The position numbers and the translations under genes were made by a program. From positions 1 to 27,184 of the forward strand of contig CAYONM010000023.1 of NCBI GenBank assembly GCA_964405325.1: a DNA stretch of 27,184 bases. The letters run 5' to 3'. The DNA is from CAYONM01 sp964405325 (GTDB lineage: Bacteria > Planctomycetota > UBA11346). Each line of letters opens with the position of its first letter. The first letter of the stretch is position 1. Positions 8,915 to 16,529 of this stretch are shown piece after piece. Under the pieces are notes generated by a model, which was not told where the DNA came from, ran no database searches, and saw only the letters and a program-made list of their open reading frames with translations.

Positions 8915-9537
8915 GACTCCCAGTTGACGATGTCATCGCCATAGGGGAGCGAATCGTCGTAGGCAGGGATGCCGACGGCGCGTTCCTTATCGTCTTGATC
9001 GATTAGGATGTCGTTTTCCATGTTGGGGCCGAAGCTCCACAGTTGGAAACTGTCGGGATTGACCGCGTCGGTGACGTCCAGATAGGCGGTCCAGGGCTGG
9101 TAGAAGATTGGTTCGCCCCAGGAGTCCATCAAGACGTCGTAGGTGTCGTCTGGTCCGCGATACGATTCGACCAGACTGCCGCTCAGACCGAAGTTGCCCT
9201 GGTCGATGCTGGCCAGCTCGTTGGCCAGACCGGCGGAGATGGCGGCGCGGTTGTCGAGCTCTCGGTAGAGTTCATCGATCGGGTCGTCGGGATTGATACG
9301 GGTGTTGAATAGTTCCAGGCCAACGACGTCCTTCGTGTTCTGCAGCGGATACTGGCCTTTGTCGCTCTGATAGCTGCCGATGGCGCCACTGATCTCGGTG
9401 ATCCGGGCCTGGGTCTTGGTGATGGCGGCACGGTTGTTCATGTAACCGATGGAGGGGATCAGGATGCCCATCAGCAGGACGATGATCGAGATGACCACCA
9501 GTAGTTCGACCATGGTGAAGGCGTGACGTTGTGACAT
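8911..9537 (-). CDS. gspG: GspG-like major pseudopilin
   Basis: This 208-residue protein begins MSQRHA then FTMVELLVVISIIVLLMG: a short basic leader, Glu5 and a long helix. ITEISGAIGSYQSDKGQYPLQ corresponds to the GspG region after the helix. DSWGEPIFY (about 137-145) corresponds to the GspG DPWGNPY signature, and LWSFGPNMENDI (about 166) to its C-terminal SxGxDG-type loop, which binds calcium in characterised GspG proteins. GspG is the major subunit of the type II secretion pseudopilus. The ATG at 9537 has GGAG 7 bases upstream. An in-frame extension to 9948 exists but overlaps the preceding gene and lacks pilin features, so it is rejected. A 112-base gap with a strong hairpin precedes it, and the stop overlaps the next start. 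The -1 residue is Ala rather than Gly. Confidence 0.85.
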   Translation of the reverse strand: MSQRHAFTMVELLVVISIIVLLMGILIPSIGYMNNRAAITKTQARITEISGAIGSYQSDKGQYPLQNTKDVVGLELFNTRINPDDPIDELYRELDNRAAISAGLANELASIDQGNFGLSGSLVESYRGPDDTYDVLMDSWGEPIFYQPWTAYLDVTDAVNPDSFQLWSFGPNMENDILIDQDDKERAVGIPAYDDSLPYGDDIVNWES

Positions 9538-9562
9538 GTACAAGCTCCAGATACAAGACGCT

Positions 9563-9588
9563 CCGGCTGGCAATTGCTTGCCAGCCGG
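9563..9588 (-). promoter_or_regulatory. GCAA-tetraloop hairpin in the gspG leader
   Basis: Perfect 11-bp stem (CCGGCTGGCAA with TTGCCAGCCGG). On the minus-strand transcript the loop is GCAA, a stable GNRA tetraloop. It lies 13 bases before the GspG ribosome binding site in the only sizeable gap of the operon and lacks a U-tract. An mRNA processing or stabilising role that raises major pseudopilin output is the most natural reading. Partial termination is an alternative. Confidence 0.5.
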
Positions 9589-9649
9589 GCGGAGATTCAG
9601 GCGAAAATGAGGCGGATGGTTGATCGATGCGTGCCGGGTCCGCGACGGC

Positions 9650-12600
9650 TCATGGCTCGCTTTCTTCGAAGCAGAGCAGACTGCCACCGGTGGTGGCGAC
9701 CAGGACGCGGCCGTCAGCAGCCAGGGCGCCAGCAGCGGCCGAGCCTCCGAGATCATATTCCCATAATTTGGCGCCGGTGGCCTGATCCAGGCAGGTGAGC
9801 ATGCCATTGGTGTCGGCCACATAGATGCCGTGTTTGCCGATGGCAGGCGAGCCGACCAGATCGCCAAGAGTGCCGCTGGTGGGATATCGCCAGGCGATAT
9901 CGCCAGGCTTGGCGATATCCAGGGCCAGTACTTGGCCACCACGGGCATTGACCACGGCCTGACGGCGGGCGGCGTTGATTGACGGTTGTGTCATGAGGCC
10001 GTTTTCCACCGGCCAGGAGCCAAGCGTTTCCACGGGTGAGCCGTGCACGGTAGGATCGGCATCAATGGCGATCACCGCGCCAGCACTATCGACGATCAGC
10101 AGCGATGGACGGCTGCCGACATTGGCGCGAATCGGTCGACAGGGGATTTCGCCGCGGGTTTCGATTTTGAAACGATATTTCAGTTCGCTGTTTTGACTGA
10201 CCGAGGTGGCGTCGTAGGCAACCAGGTATTGCCCAGCGGGTACGTAGACCGTGCTGTGGATACCCTCGTAGCTTTCCGCATAGATGGGTCCAGTGATGGC
10301 CCAGCCGAGTTTGGTGCGCGGGTAGGGATTGATGGCGGTGTCATCCTGGACTGCCAGCGTGATCACTTGGCCATTGGTGGTGCCGGCGAAAATTTGGATT
10401 TCGTTCTGGATCAACTCGTGCTCTTGCGCCCAGAGTGGCCCGGCAAAGGAGGTGGCGAAGGTGGGATCGTCCACTGGTGGCCAGGTCCAGGTCTCCAAGC
10501 GAGTGTTGATGTCCAGAGCAACAATGCGGTCGCCCAGGACCACATAGGCAATGCTGCGGAAGATCAGCGGTGGGCCAACCATGACGCCGATATCCTCGGC
10601 CACGGCGATATTGTGATTGGTGCCATGTTCGATGTTGACGATGTGTAGGCTGTTGTTGCGCAACGCGAAAATAGCACTGCCGCCGCTGAGCTGGGCATCG
10701 GCAATAGGGATGGCTGGTAAGCTGATCTGCCAGCTGGGACCGCGTTGCAGGGAGATGTCGTACTGCAGGCGTCGCAAGGTGGAATCAATGCGGATGTCTT
10801 CGATGGTGGAGAAGCCAGATCGACGGGCACCGATGGTAATAGCGCTGATTGCGGGATAATAGAGGGTGTGCGACCAAGCACCTTGAACGCCGCTGGGTGC
10901 CAGGATGACCTGCTCACCACCGCCGCTGGGTTTGACGAAGAGCGAGACGTTGTGGCTGTCGAGATTGACCACCATTGGGAGCTGGATGGTATTCAGGATT
11001 TCTTGTGGTTTCATGCTGTGGGCATTTTTGACCAGATTCCGTAATTCATCCAAGCTGCCAAAGGTGTTTTCCGCATCTTGGTTGCGTGCGGACTTGGCAA
11101 TGGTTTTGGCCAGTTCCGTCGCGGTACGGTTTTCCAGTTCCAAAAGCCGTTCGCGTGCTAGCGTAACGAAACGATCGCCTTGTCCTTTAGTGGCGGTCAC
11201 GAAGGCATCAATGGCAGGCCGTTTGCCCTGACGAAGTTCGATTTGTTCCGCACGGCGAAAGAGATGCTCTGCCGACTGCAGTTTTTCCTGCCAGTCCAAG
11301 CGCTGTTCTTCCATCTCTTGCTTGAGCTGTGGCGGTGGATTTTTGGTTGCAGCAATCAAGGTGTTCAGGCTGGTCAGCGCCTCGCTCCAGCTGTATTCGT
11401 TCCAGAGTGCTTGCGCTTGTCGCCATTCTTCATCGATGGCGGCGCGAGCCTTGCCATAGTCGAGCCGCTTTTGGAATTCATCGATAGTGATGCCTTCGAT
11501 CGAGCGGAACTGATCGCGTAGGACTTGCAGGGCTGCTTCTGCCTGATCGTACTTACCTGCGGTGAGGTATTGCTCGACCAGGGATTGCTGCTTATGCGCG
11601 TGCTCGATTTGAGTCTGTTGAATGCGAGCCTGCAGACGGTTGAGCGCTGCGATGTATTCGCTGTCCCGTGTGAAATCACGTAATTTATCCAGGCGATTGG
11701 ATAATTCGTTGAAGTCAGGATTCTGACTGTTGTCGAATTGTGCCTGGAGTTGTTGGAGCCGGCCCTCGGCATTCTGAAGGATGACATGTTTGTCGATGTA
11801 GTTCTTGACCAGGAAACCGGCGACCGCCACCAGGATGATGATGATGGTGTAGACCAGCATGCGTACCGCGGAAGCGGTTTTAACCGCTTCCGAGCCTTTG
11901 GCGTGGTTGAGGACCTGCTCGGTGACGGCGGGATACTTGCAATCTTCTGCCAGGATCTGTTCCAGCTGGTTGAGGGCCTTGCGAGGACGCATTTCTGGCA
12001 GCATTGCATGCCAGAGGGATTTATACTCGACAACGGCGTTGTCGGTTTGGCCGTCCAGGAGATAGGCTTTGGCCAGCAGACGATGTGGTTCGGCGGCGCG
12101 GGGCTGCAGGTCGCGGGCGCGATGACAGCTTTCGATGGCGGCGTTGGTGTCGCGAAGATTCAAGTAATCATTGGCGGCATTGATGTAGGCTTCGGCGGCG
12201 TCGTCCAGTTGCTCGAGTTCGATCAGCAGAGTGGCCCGGTCGATGCGCAGTTCCGGATCGTCAGGGCTGAGGTCGATGAGTGTGTTCAGATGATGCAGGG
12301 CCGATTCGAAGTCCTGCTCTTCTTGGTAGTGCTGTACCAGTTCCAGGTACAGTTCGACCGCTTGCGGGATCAGGCGTTGTTCGACGTTCAGTTCGGCCAG
12401 GGGTAGCAGCACTTCGGGGGTGCGGATGCGTTTGAGGGCATTGCGCAGGAGATTGGTGGCCTGGTTGAGGTGGCCCTCTTCCCGCAAGGCCAGGGCGTCC
12501 TCAACGATCTCCTCGCCGCTACGCAGGCGGACGACGTGTGACAGGACTAGTTGTGCGACGATGGCATGGCAGTCAAAGCGGCTGAGACCGGCGTGCTCGG

Positions 12601-13249
12601 CAATCTGATCGATCAGGTGTTTGCCGTCCAGATAACGCAGGACCTTCAGCATGTCCGGATCGGTTTCGATCTGGGCTAGATTGGTACGACCCTCGTTGTC
12701 GACCACGAATAATTCATTGGAATCCGGAATGGCTTCGCGGATCCGAGCCCATTCGTCCTGACGCCGCGTCGCTTCCATGATCAAAGCTGAGGTCTGCAGG
12801 GGGATATCACCCAGGGCGATGACCTGTGGACCGATCAGCTCGGGGACCGGGTCGCCGTCAACAAACTCGAACTCGCCGGTGGACCATTCGAAGATCTCGC
12901 AGACCAGGTCCTCGATCAGTCCGCTGCATAATTCATCCAGGTTCTGAGTTGGGATCAGACTGCTGGCGACAATGAGATCGCGCAGAGGTTGACGCGAGTT
13001 GTTGCAGCGGAACAGCAACTGTTCCGCTTGGGTCTGATTGAGAAAGCCATGGATGGTGAGGGTTCGCAGTAGCATTGGCATGCCATCGCTTTCACCACCA
13101 TCGCACAGGATGACGCTGCCGCTGGCAAACCAGACGAAACGACGCCGATCCGGACCGTGTACGATCAAGGTCCCGGTCTGACCATTCATGGCCAGCGTCT
13201 GAAAGATATCAGCTATGTTGACTGACTCGATCGTCCCTTGGAAACCCAT
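9650..13249 (-). CDS. DUF4388-TPR-transmembrane-coiled coil-beta-propeller protein
   Basis: This 1199-residue protein starts at an ATG with GGAG 8 bases upstream. Residues 1-130 are a DUF4388 (PATAN-type) domain: MGFQGTIESVNIADIFQTLA, GTLIVHG and WSTGEFEFVDGD. DUF4388 is common in GTPase and response-regulator signalling proteins. Residues about 200-245 look like a winged-helix part of the same module (YLDGKHLIDQIAEHAGLSRFD). About 255-430 are TPR-like helices (LRNALKRIRTPEVLLPLAELN, YINAANDYLNLRDTNAAIE). One membrane helix lies at 464-485 (MLVYTIIIILVAVAGFLV). Charged coiled-coil helices fill about 490-800, and about 830-1199 form a PQQ-type propeller (LYYPAISAITIGARR, GQVLALDIAKPGDIAWRYP, LTCLDQATGAKLWEYDLGG). 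The layout suggests a cytoplasmic signalling half and a periplasmic propeller half. It sits between the GTPase/Roadblock genes and the pseudopilin genes. A role as a bridge is inference. Confidence 0.82.
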   Translation of the reverse strand: MGFQGTIESVNIADIFQTLAMNGQTGTLIVHGPDRRRFVWFASGSVILCDGGESDGMPMLLRTLTIHGFLNQTQAEQLLFRCNNSRQPLRDLIVASSLIPTQNLDELCSGLIEDLVCEIFEWSTGEFEFVDGDPVPELIGPQVIALGDIPLQTSALIMEATRRQDEWARIREAIPDSNELFVVDNEGRTNLAQIETDPDMLKVLRYLDGKHLIDQIAEHAGLSRFDCHAIVAQLVLSHVVRLRSGEEIVEDALALREEGHLNQATNLLRNALKRIRTPEVLLPLAELNVEQRLIPQAVELYLELVQHYQEEQDFESALHHLNTLIDLSPDDPELRIDRATLLIELEQLDDAAEAYINAANDYLNLRDTNAAIESCHRARDLQPRAAEPHRLLAKAYLLDGQTDNAVVEYKSLWHAMLPEMRPRKALNQLEQILAEDCKYPAVTEQVLNHAKGSEAVKTASAVRMLVYTIIIILVAVAGFLVKNYIDKHVILQNAEGRLQQLQAQFDNSQNPDFNELSNRLDKLRDFTRDSEYIAALNRLQARIQQTQIEHAHKQQSLVEQYLTAGKYDQAEAALQVLRDQFRSIEGITIDEFQKRLDYGKARAAIDEEWRQAQALWNEYSWSEALTSLNTLIAATKNPPPQLKQEMEEQRLDWQEKLQSAEHLFRRAEQIELRQGKRPAIDAFVTATKGQGDRFVTLARERLLELENRTATELAKTIAKSARNQDAENTFGSLDELRNLVKNAHSMKPQEILNTIQLPMVVNLDSHNVSLFVKPSGGGEQVILAPSGVQGAWSHTLYYPAISAITIGARRSGFSTIEDIRIDSTLRRLQYDISLQRGPSWQISLPAIPIADAQLSGGSAIFALRNNSLHIVNIEHGTNHNIAVAEDIGVMVGPPLIFRSIAYVVLGDRIVALDINTRLETWTWPPVDDPTFATSFAGPLWAQEHELIQNEIQIFAGTTNGQVITLAVQDDTAINPYPRTKLGWAITGPIYAESYEGIHSTVYVPAGQYLVAYDATSVSQNSELKYRFKIETRGEIPCRPIRANVGSRPSLLIVDSAGAVIAIDADPTVHGSPVETLGSWPVENGLMTQPSINAARRQAVVNARGGQVLALDIAKPGDIAWRYPTSGTLGDLVGSPAIGKHGIYVADTNGMLTCLDQATGAKLWEYDLGGSAAAGALAADGRVLVATTGGSLLCFEESEP

Positions 13250-13264
13250 AAGGGGGGCTCCGGA

Positions 13265-13780
13265 TCAGAGCTCGCCGAACAAGTCGTCGAGCTTCTGGTT
13301 GAGGTCTTCGGAATAGCCGGTTTCCAGCTTTTCGCGGTCTTCTGACAGCGGGCGTACAGCAATCTCCTCCAAGATCGTTTTGACTTTGTTGGCTAGTTCG
13401 TTGCTCATCACCTGGATCAGTCCCTGTTTGGTACTGCTGTCGAATACGGTTACTTGGAGGGTGCGGTCACCAATCAGATTGAGCAAGATGGCATGTTGCG
13501 GACCTTGGTGGAAAAGGACCTTGAATTCCTGTTCGCCCAGTAGTTTAGCGACCTCACGCGTGGAGGCGAAGCTGCCAGCAACCAACGCCGCCAGCGCAGT
13601 CGTGTCGATCTTGTCGACAAAGCCCTGTTTGGCCACCATGTGGCCTTCTTTATCAATCAGCAGGGCACAAACGGCACCGGATTTCTTGACGAAAGCACTC
13701 AGAGCTTCGTTGAACTGGTTGACGTCTTCGCTGTAAAAGGCGAGGCGTCGATAGCGCAGGGCCTGGTTGTCGTTGGTCAT
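13265..13780 (-). CDS. Roadblock/LC7 domain protein (MglB-like)
   Basis: 171 residues. The central part, about 18-140, reads as a Roadblock/LC7 fold: FNEALSAFVKKSGAVCALLIDKEGHMVAKQG, then a helix with TTALAALVAGSFASTREVAKLLG and strands FKVLFHQGPQHAILLNLI and TLQVTVFDSSTKQGLI. Roadblock proteins dimerise and act as activators or partners of MglA-type GTPases. The charged tail (LSEDREKLETGYSEDLNQKLDDLFGEL) may be a partner-binding helix. Its ATG overlaps the GTPase stop by four bases with no obvious separate ribosome binding site, so it is translationally coupled to the GTPase. That is the arrangement expected of a cognate GTPase-regulator pair. The DUF4388 gene follows after 15 bases. Confidence 0.85.
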   Translation of the reverse strand: MTNDNQALRYRRLAFYSEDVNQFNEALSAFVKKSGAVCALLIDKEGHMVAKQGFVDKIDTTALAALVAGSFASTREVAKLLGEQEFKVLFHQGPQHAILLNLIGDRTLQVTVFDSSTKQGLIQVMSNELANKVKTILEEIAVRPLSEDREKLETGYSEDLNQKLDDLFGEL

Positions 13781-15015
13781 GGGGCCGACTCATCTGGGGC
13801 AGGAGCACTCTGGTTGGAGGTGGCGGCCGCTTCTGCTGCTTTTTGCTGGCTTTCATCCAAAAGCATTTTCTGGAATTCGGTCGGAAGCAGCGGACGCACA
13901 GCATCGCGAACTGGTTTGACGAACATGACCAGGACGCCCAAGATGAGAATGATGAAGACCAGTGTCAGTACGATCACCATCATTGCTTTGATCAGACCAC
14001 CACCTGGGTTGGTCTTGTAACGGCGGAGGCCGGGGTCGGTCTGACCGAGATTGACCGGTTGCGGTGGGTTGTCGCTATGAGCCAGGGGGGTGGGGGCTGG
14101 CTTACGCAAATGTTGATGGCGACGTCGCTCTTGTGGACTGGCGCCCCCCTGGGTTGGTGCTTGGTGTCGCGCTGGGTGTCTGCCACTGCTGCTGGTGTTA
14201 CGTGTTTTCGATGCGAGCGCGCTGGCTGCCCTTGGCGTAGGGGCCGATGGCGGTGCTTGGCGCGGAGGAGGAGCGGCGGCGGCCGGCGCTGGTCGGCTGG
14301 GAGCCGGAGCACTGGCTGGTGGTGGTGCGGCGGCCTGGTTGTTGATGGGGGAACCTGGAGGAGTTCCACTGCTGCTGGCGCTGGCCGGACGCAGGTCCGA
14401 AGCGGTACGGCGACGTTGCGCTGCGGGCGCGTGTTCCGTGTTCAGTTTTTCGATGACCAGTTTGGACAGCAGTTTCAGGGCCGAAAAGACCCCCTTGCCA
14501 TCTTTGGAAATGGCTTCCACGCAGGGGACGCCCATGGGATTCATCTGTTCGTTCAGGACCGATACAGGCAATGCGTTCGGCAGATCGCGCTTGTTGTACT
14601 GGATGACGACGGGCAGATCGTCCAGGTTCAGGCTCATGTCCGCGAGGTTGTCGCGTAGGTTTTGAAGGGATTCCAGGTTCTCTGCCATCTTGTCTTTGGC
14701 CGAGTCGGCGACGAAGATGACTCCGTCCACACCTTGCAGCACGAGTTTTCGGGTAGCGTTATAGTAGATCTGACCGGGAACGGTGTAGAGCTGGAACTTG
14801 GTGTGCATGCCGGCGACCTGACCAAGATCCAGCGGCAGGTAGTCGAAATACAGGGTGCGATCAGTTTCGGTCGCAATGGAGACCATCTCACCTTTGGAGT
14901 TATCCGGTGCCTTCTGGTGGATGATCTCCAGGTTGGTCGTCTTGCCAGACATGCCTGGTCCGTAATAGACCAGCTTACAGCTGACTTCGCGTTGTCCGAA
15001 ATTGATCTGTACCAT
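13777..15015 (-). CDS. MglA-like small GTPase with C-terminal membrane anchor
   Basis: Residues 1-195 are an MglA-family Ras-like GTPase. The P-loop is GPGMSGKT (19-26). TETDRTLYFDYLPLDLG is the family switch I region, TVPGQIYYNATRKLVL is switch II, GVDGVIFVADS follows, and NKRDLP is the guanine-specificity motif. MglA GTPases set cell polarity and control type IV pili and gliding. About 200-340 is a Pro/Ala/Arg-rich, probably disordered linker. About 344-366 is a membrane helix (AMMVIVLTLVFIILILGVLV) followed by a 46-residue polar tail. Ordinary MglA is about 195 residues and soluble, so the linker and anchor are additions. If the N terminus is cytoplasmic the tail would be periplasmic. The ATG at 15015 agrees with the family N terminus. 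It is flanked by Roadblock genes on both sides. Confidence 0.92.
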   Translation of the reverse strand: MVQINFGQREVSCKLVYYGPGMSGKTTNLEIIHQKAPDNSKGEMVSIATETDRTLYFDYLPLDLGQVAGMHTKFQLYTVPGQIYYNATRKLVLQGVDGVIFVADSAKDKMAENLESLQNLRDNLADMSLNLDDLPVVIQYNKRDLPNALPVSVLNEQMNPMGVPCVEAISKDGKGVFSALKLLSKLVIEKLNTEHAPAAQRRRTASDLRPASASSSGTPPGSPINNQAAAPPPASAPAPSRPAPAAAAPPPRQAPPSAPTPRAASALASKTRNTSSSGRHPARHQAPTQGGASPQERRRHQHLRKPAPTPLAHSDNPPQPVNLGQTDPGLRRYKTNPGGGLIKAMMVIVLTLVFIILILGVLVMFVKPVRDAVRPLLPTEFQKMLLDESQQKAAEAAATSNQSAPAPDESAP

Positions 15016-15052
15016 GCTAGGGTCCGCTCGCTCGGTGGTTATGGGGCACAGC

Positions 15053-15400
15053 CTACAAGGCCATGCGCTCAGCCAAGGCTTCTACGTAAGGTTTAATCTC
15101 GAGTTGCAACAATGCGAGGTTTGCTTGGGGGTCGGTGAGGACGGCGAGATAGCCAGGACCCGACCGCAACAATAATAGGCCACCATCACTGCTTTGCAGC
15201 TGAACATACCCCGGCGATGGCAGTTGTGCCCGTTCGCAGAGGGCCAGGGAACGCTCCAGCACCGCACCGAGGGAGGCAGACAGGTCGTCCTCGTCGATAT
15301 CGTTGCGCAACGAGGTGGCGATCGGCAGACCTTCGCTGCTGAGCAGGAGCGAGCCGCCAATGCCGCGGACCCGATTCAGTTGTTCCAGAATGTTGTTCAT
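15053..15400 (-). CDS. Stand-alone Roadblock/LC7 protein (MglB-like)
   Basis: A 115-residue protein consisting of little more than one Roadblock/LC7 domain: a first helix (NNILEQLNRVRGI), strand GGSLLLSSEGLPIATSL, a long middle helix (LSASLGAVLERSLALCERAQL), then strands YVQLQSSDGGLLLLRSG and GYLAVLTDPQANLALLQLEI. The pattern fits MglB and other Roadblock regulators that act as homodimers on MglA-family GTPases. The ATG is preceded by GGAG at 6 bases and overlaps the upstream stop (ATGA). The GTPase gene starts 37 bases downstream. Confidence 0.85.
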   Translation of the reverse strand: MNNILEQLNRVRGIGGSLLLSSEGLPIATSLRNDIDEDDLSASLGAVLERSLALCERAQLPSPGYVQLQSSDGGLLLLRSGPGYLAVLTDPQANLALLQLEIKPYVEALAERMAL

Positions 15401-16365
15401 GCCGGGCTCCCGAGTTCGATCAGGGCCTGACGAGCACGGAGTTCCAGCAGTGCCAGTTTCGCATCAGGGGCAGCGGTCATGAGCAGCGTGAGGGGGCTGT
15501 CTCGTTTGAAGAGCAGGATTTGCTCGGCGGCAGTGGCGATGGCCCAGGTCTGCAGCGGCTGATGGCCAGCATGGCTCAAGGCATCGCCGGCCGCGCTGGT
15601 GACATCGGTTGCCAGGGCGGCCAGCAGTTCGTCACGTCCCGCCGGCAAGCCTTGGCTGACCAGGAGACGGCCTTGTTCATCGACGACCACGGCACCCCTG
15701 ACGCCATGTTCAGAACAGACCGCGTTCAGTACACCATTACTGCCGGATTCGACTGGTTTGGCCTCGGGAATTGCGGCTGGTGTCGGCGGTGTGGGACGTG
15801 GTCGGCTGGTGGCCAGTTCCACCGGCACCGAACTCAAGTCGATGGCGCCGTTGTCGCTCTGGCTGCCGGCGACCACGGGGCCGGTTCCACTGACTGGCTG
15901 TGGCGTAGCGGAACGTCGACGGTGAGCGGTGCCGGATTCCGGCACGGGGCCGCTCTCGCCGCGTTCTTGGCGGACTCTGTTCACCTCCTCAAGGCGTCGC
16001 CGCACGGATTCGTCGTTACGCTTGAAGGTGAGGATCTGTTGCAGACAGTCGATGCTGCGGCTGTATTGACCGGCATCGGCGTAGAGATCGCTGAGCATAC
16101 GCAGGCCACTGTAGCTACGCCGATCCTGTTTGACGCCGCGCTCCAGGATGTCATGCGCCATATCTCGCCTGTCGGTGCTCAGATGAATCCCGGCTAGGAT
16201 CACGTAGGCCTGGCCGTTGCGTGGAAATTCGTGGATGCAACGCAAGCAGAGCTCGGTCGCTTCATCCATGTTTCCGGACAGTCGCTCCAGTTCCGCCAGT
16301 CGATTGTACGACGACGGCGATGGATAGCTGTCCAGCTTTTTGCGTAGTCGCTCTCTCTCATCCAC
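15397..16365 (-). CDS. TPR protein with C-terminal Roadblock/LC7 domain
   Basis: First gene of the operon. Residues about 1-120 are TPR-like helices (YNRLAELERLSGNMDEATELC, AYVILAGIHLSTDRRDMAHDI, LRMLSDLYADAGQYSRSIDC). About 120-215 is a basic then Pro/Ser-rich linker. About 215-320 is a Roadblock/LC7 domain (VLNAVCSEHGVRGAVVVDEQG, LLAALATDVTSAAGDAL, QILLFKRDSPLTLLM, AKLALLELRARQAL). A frame open to TTG at 16407 exists, but GTG at 16365 has GGAGAG 7 bases upstream and begins immediately before the charged helix DERERLRKKL, so GTG is preferred (322 residues). The stop overlaps the next gene (ATGA). TPR plus Roadblock suggests an adaptor that ties the GTPase to another partner. Confidence 0.8.
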   Translation of the reverse strand: MDERERLRKKLDSYPSPSSYNRLAELERLSGNMDEATELCLRCIHEFPRNGQAYVILAGIHLSTDRRDMAHDILERGVKQDRRSYSGLRMLSDLYADAGQYSRSIDCLQQILTFKRNDESVRRRLEEVNRVRQERGESGPVPESGTAHRRRSATPQPVSGTGPVVAGSQSDNGAIDLSSVPVELATSRPRPTPPTPAAIPEAKPVESGSNGVLNAVCSEHGVRGAVVVDEQGRLLVSQGLPAGRDELLAALATDVTSAAGDALSHAGHQPLQTWAIATAAEQILLFKRDSPLTLLMTAAPDAKLALLELRARQALIELGSPA

Positions 16366-16424
16366 GTCGCAGCTCTCCGCGAGACTGGAAACTACCGCTT
16401 TGGTCAAGCAATGGCATACGTTTA

Positions 16425-16453
16425 GGTGTACTCTCGAGCCGGAAGCCAGTCAA
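16425..16453 (-). promoter_or_regulatory. Possible sigma70-type promoter of the operon
   Basis: On the minus strand TTGACT (16453-16448) is separated by 17 bases from TACACC (16430-16425), giving a start near 16418 and a leader of about 50 bases before the GTG at 16365. The -35 box is good and the -10 box weak. Its position in the divergent spacer ahead of the operon is the main support. Confidence 0.35.
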
Positions 16454-16529
16454 TGCGATAAGGAGTTCATAATCGAAGCCCGACTATCTTGCGTCTTGCG
16501 ACCGGGGCAAGTCGGGAACACTCTTTCTT

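Noticed and set aside
9538..9948. N-terminal extension of the GspG-like frame
   Set aside because: It would put 137 residues before the prepilin leader and overlap the propeller end of the preceding gene. The ATG at 9537 has a ribosome binding site and the correct leader length.
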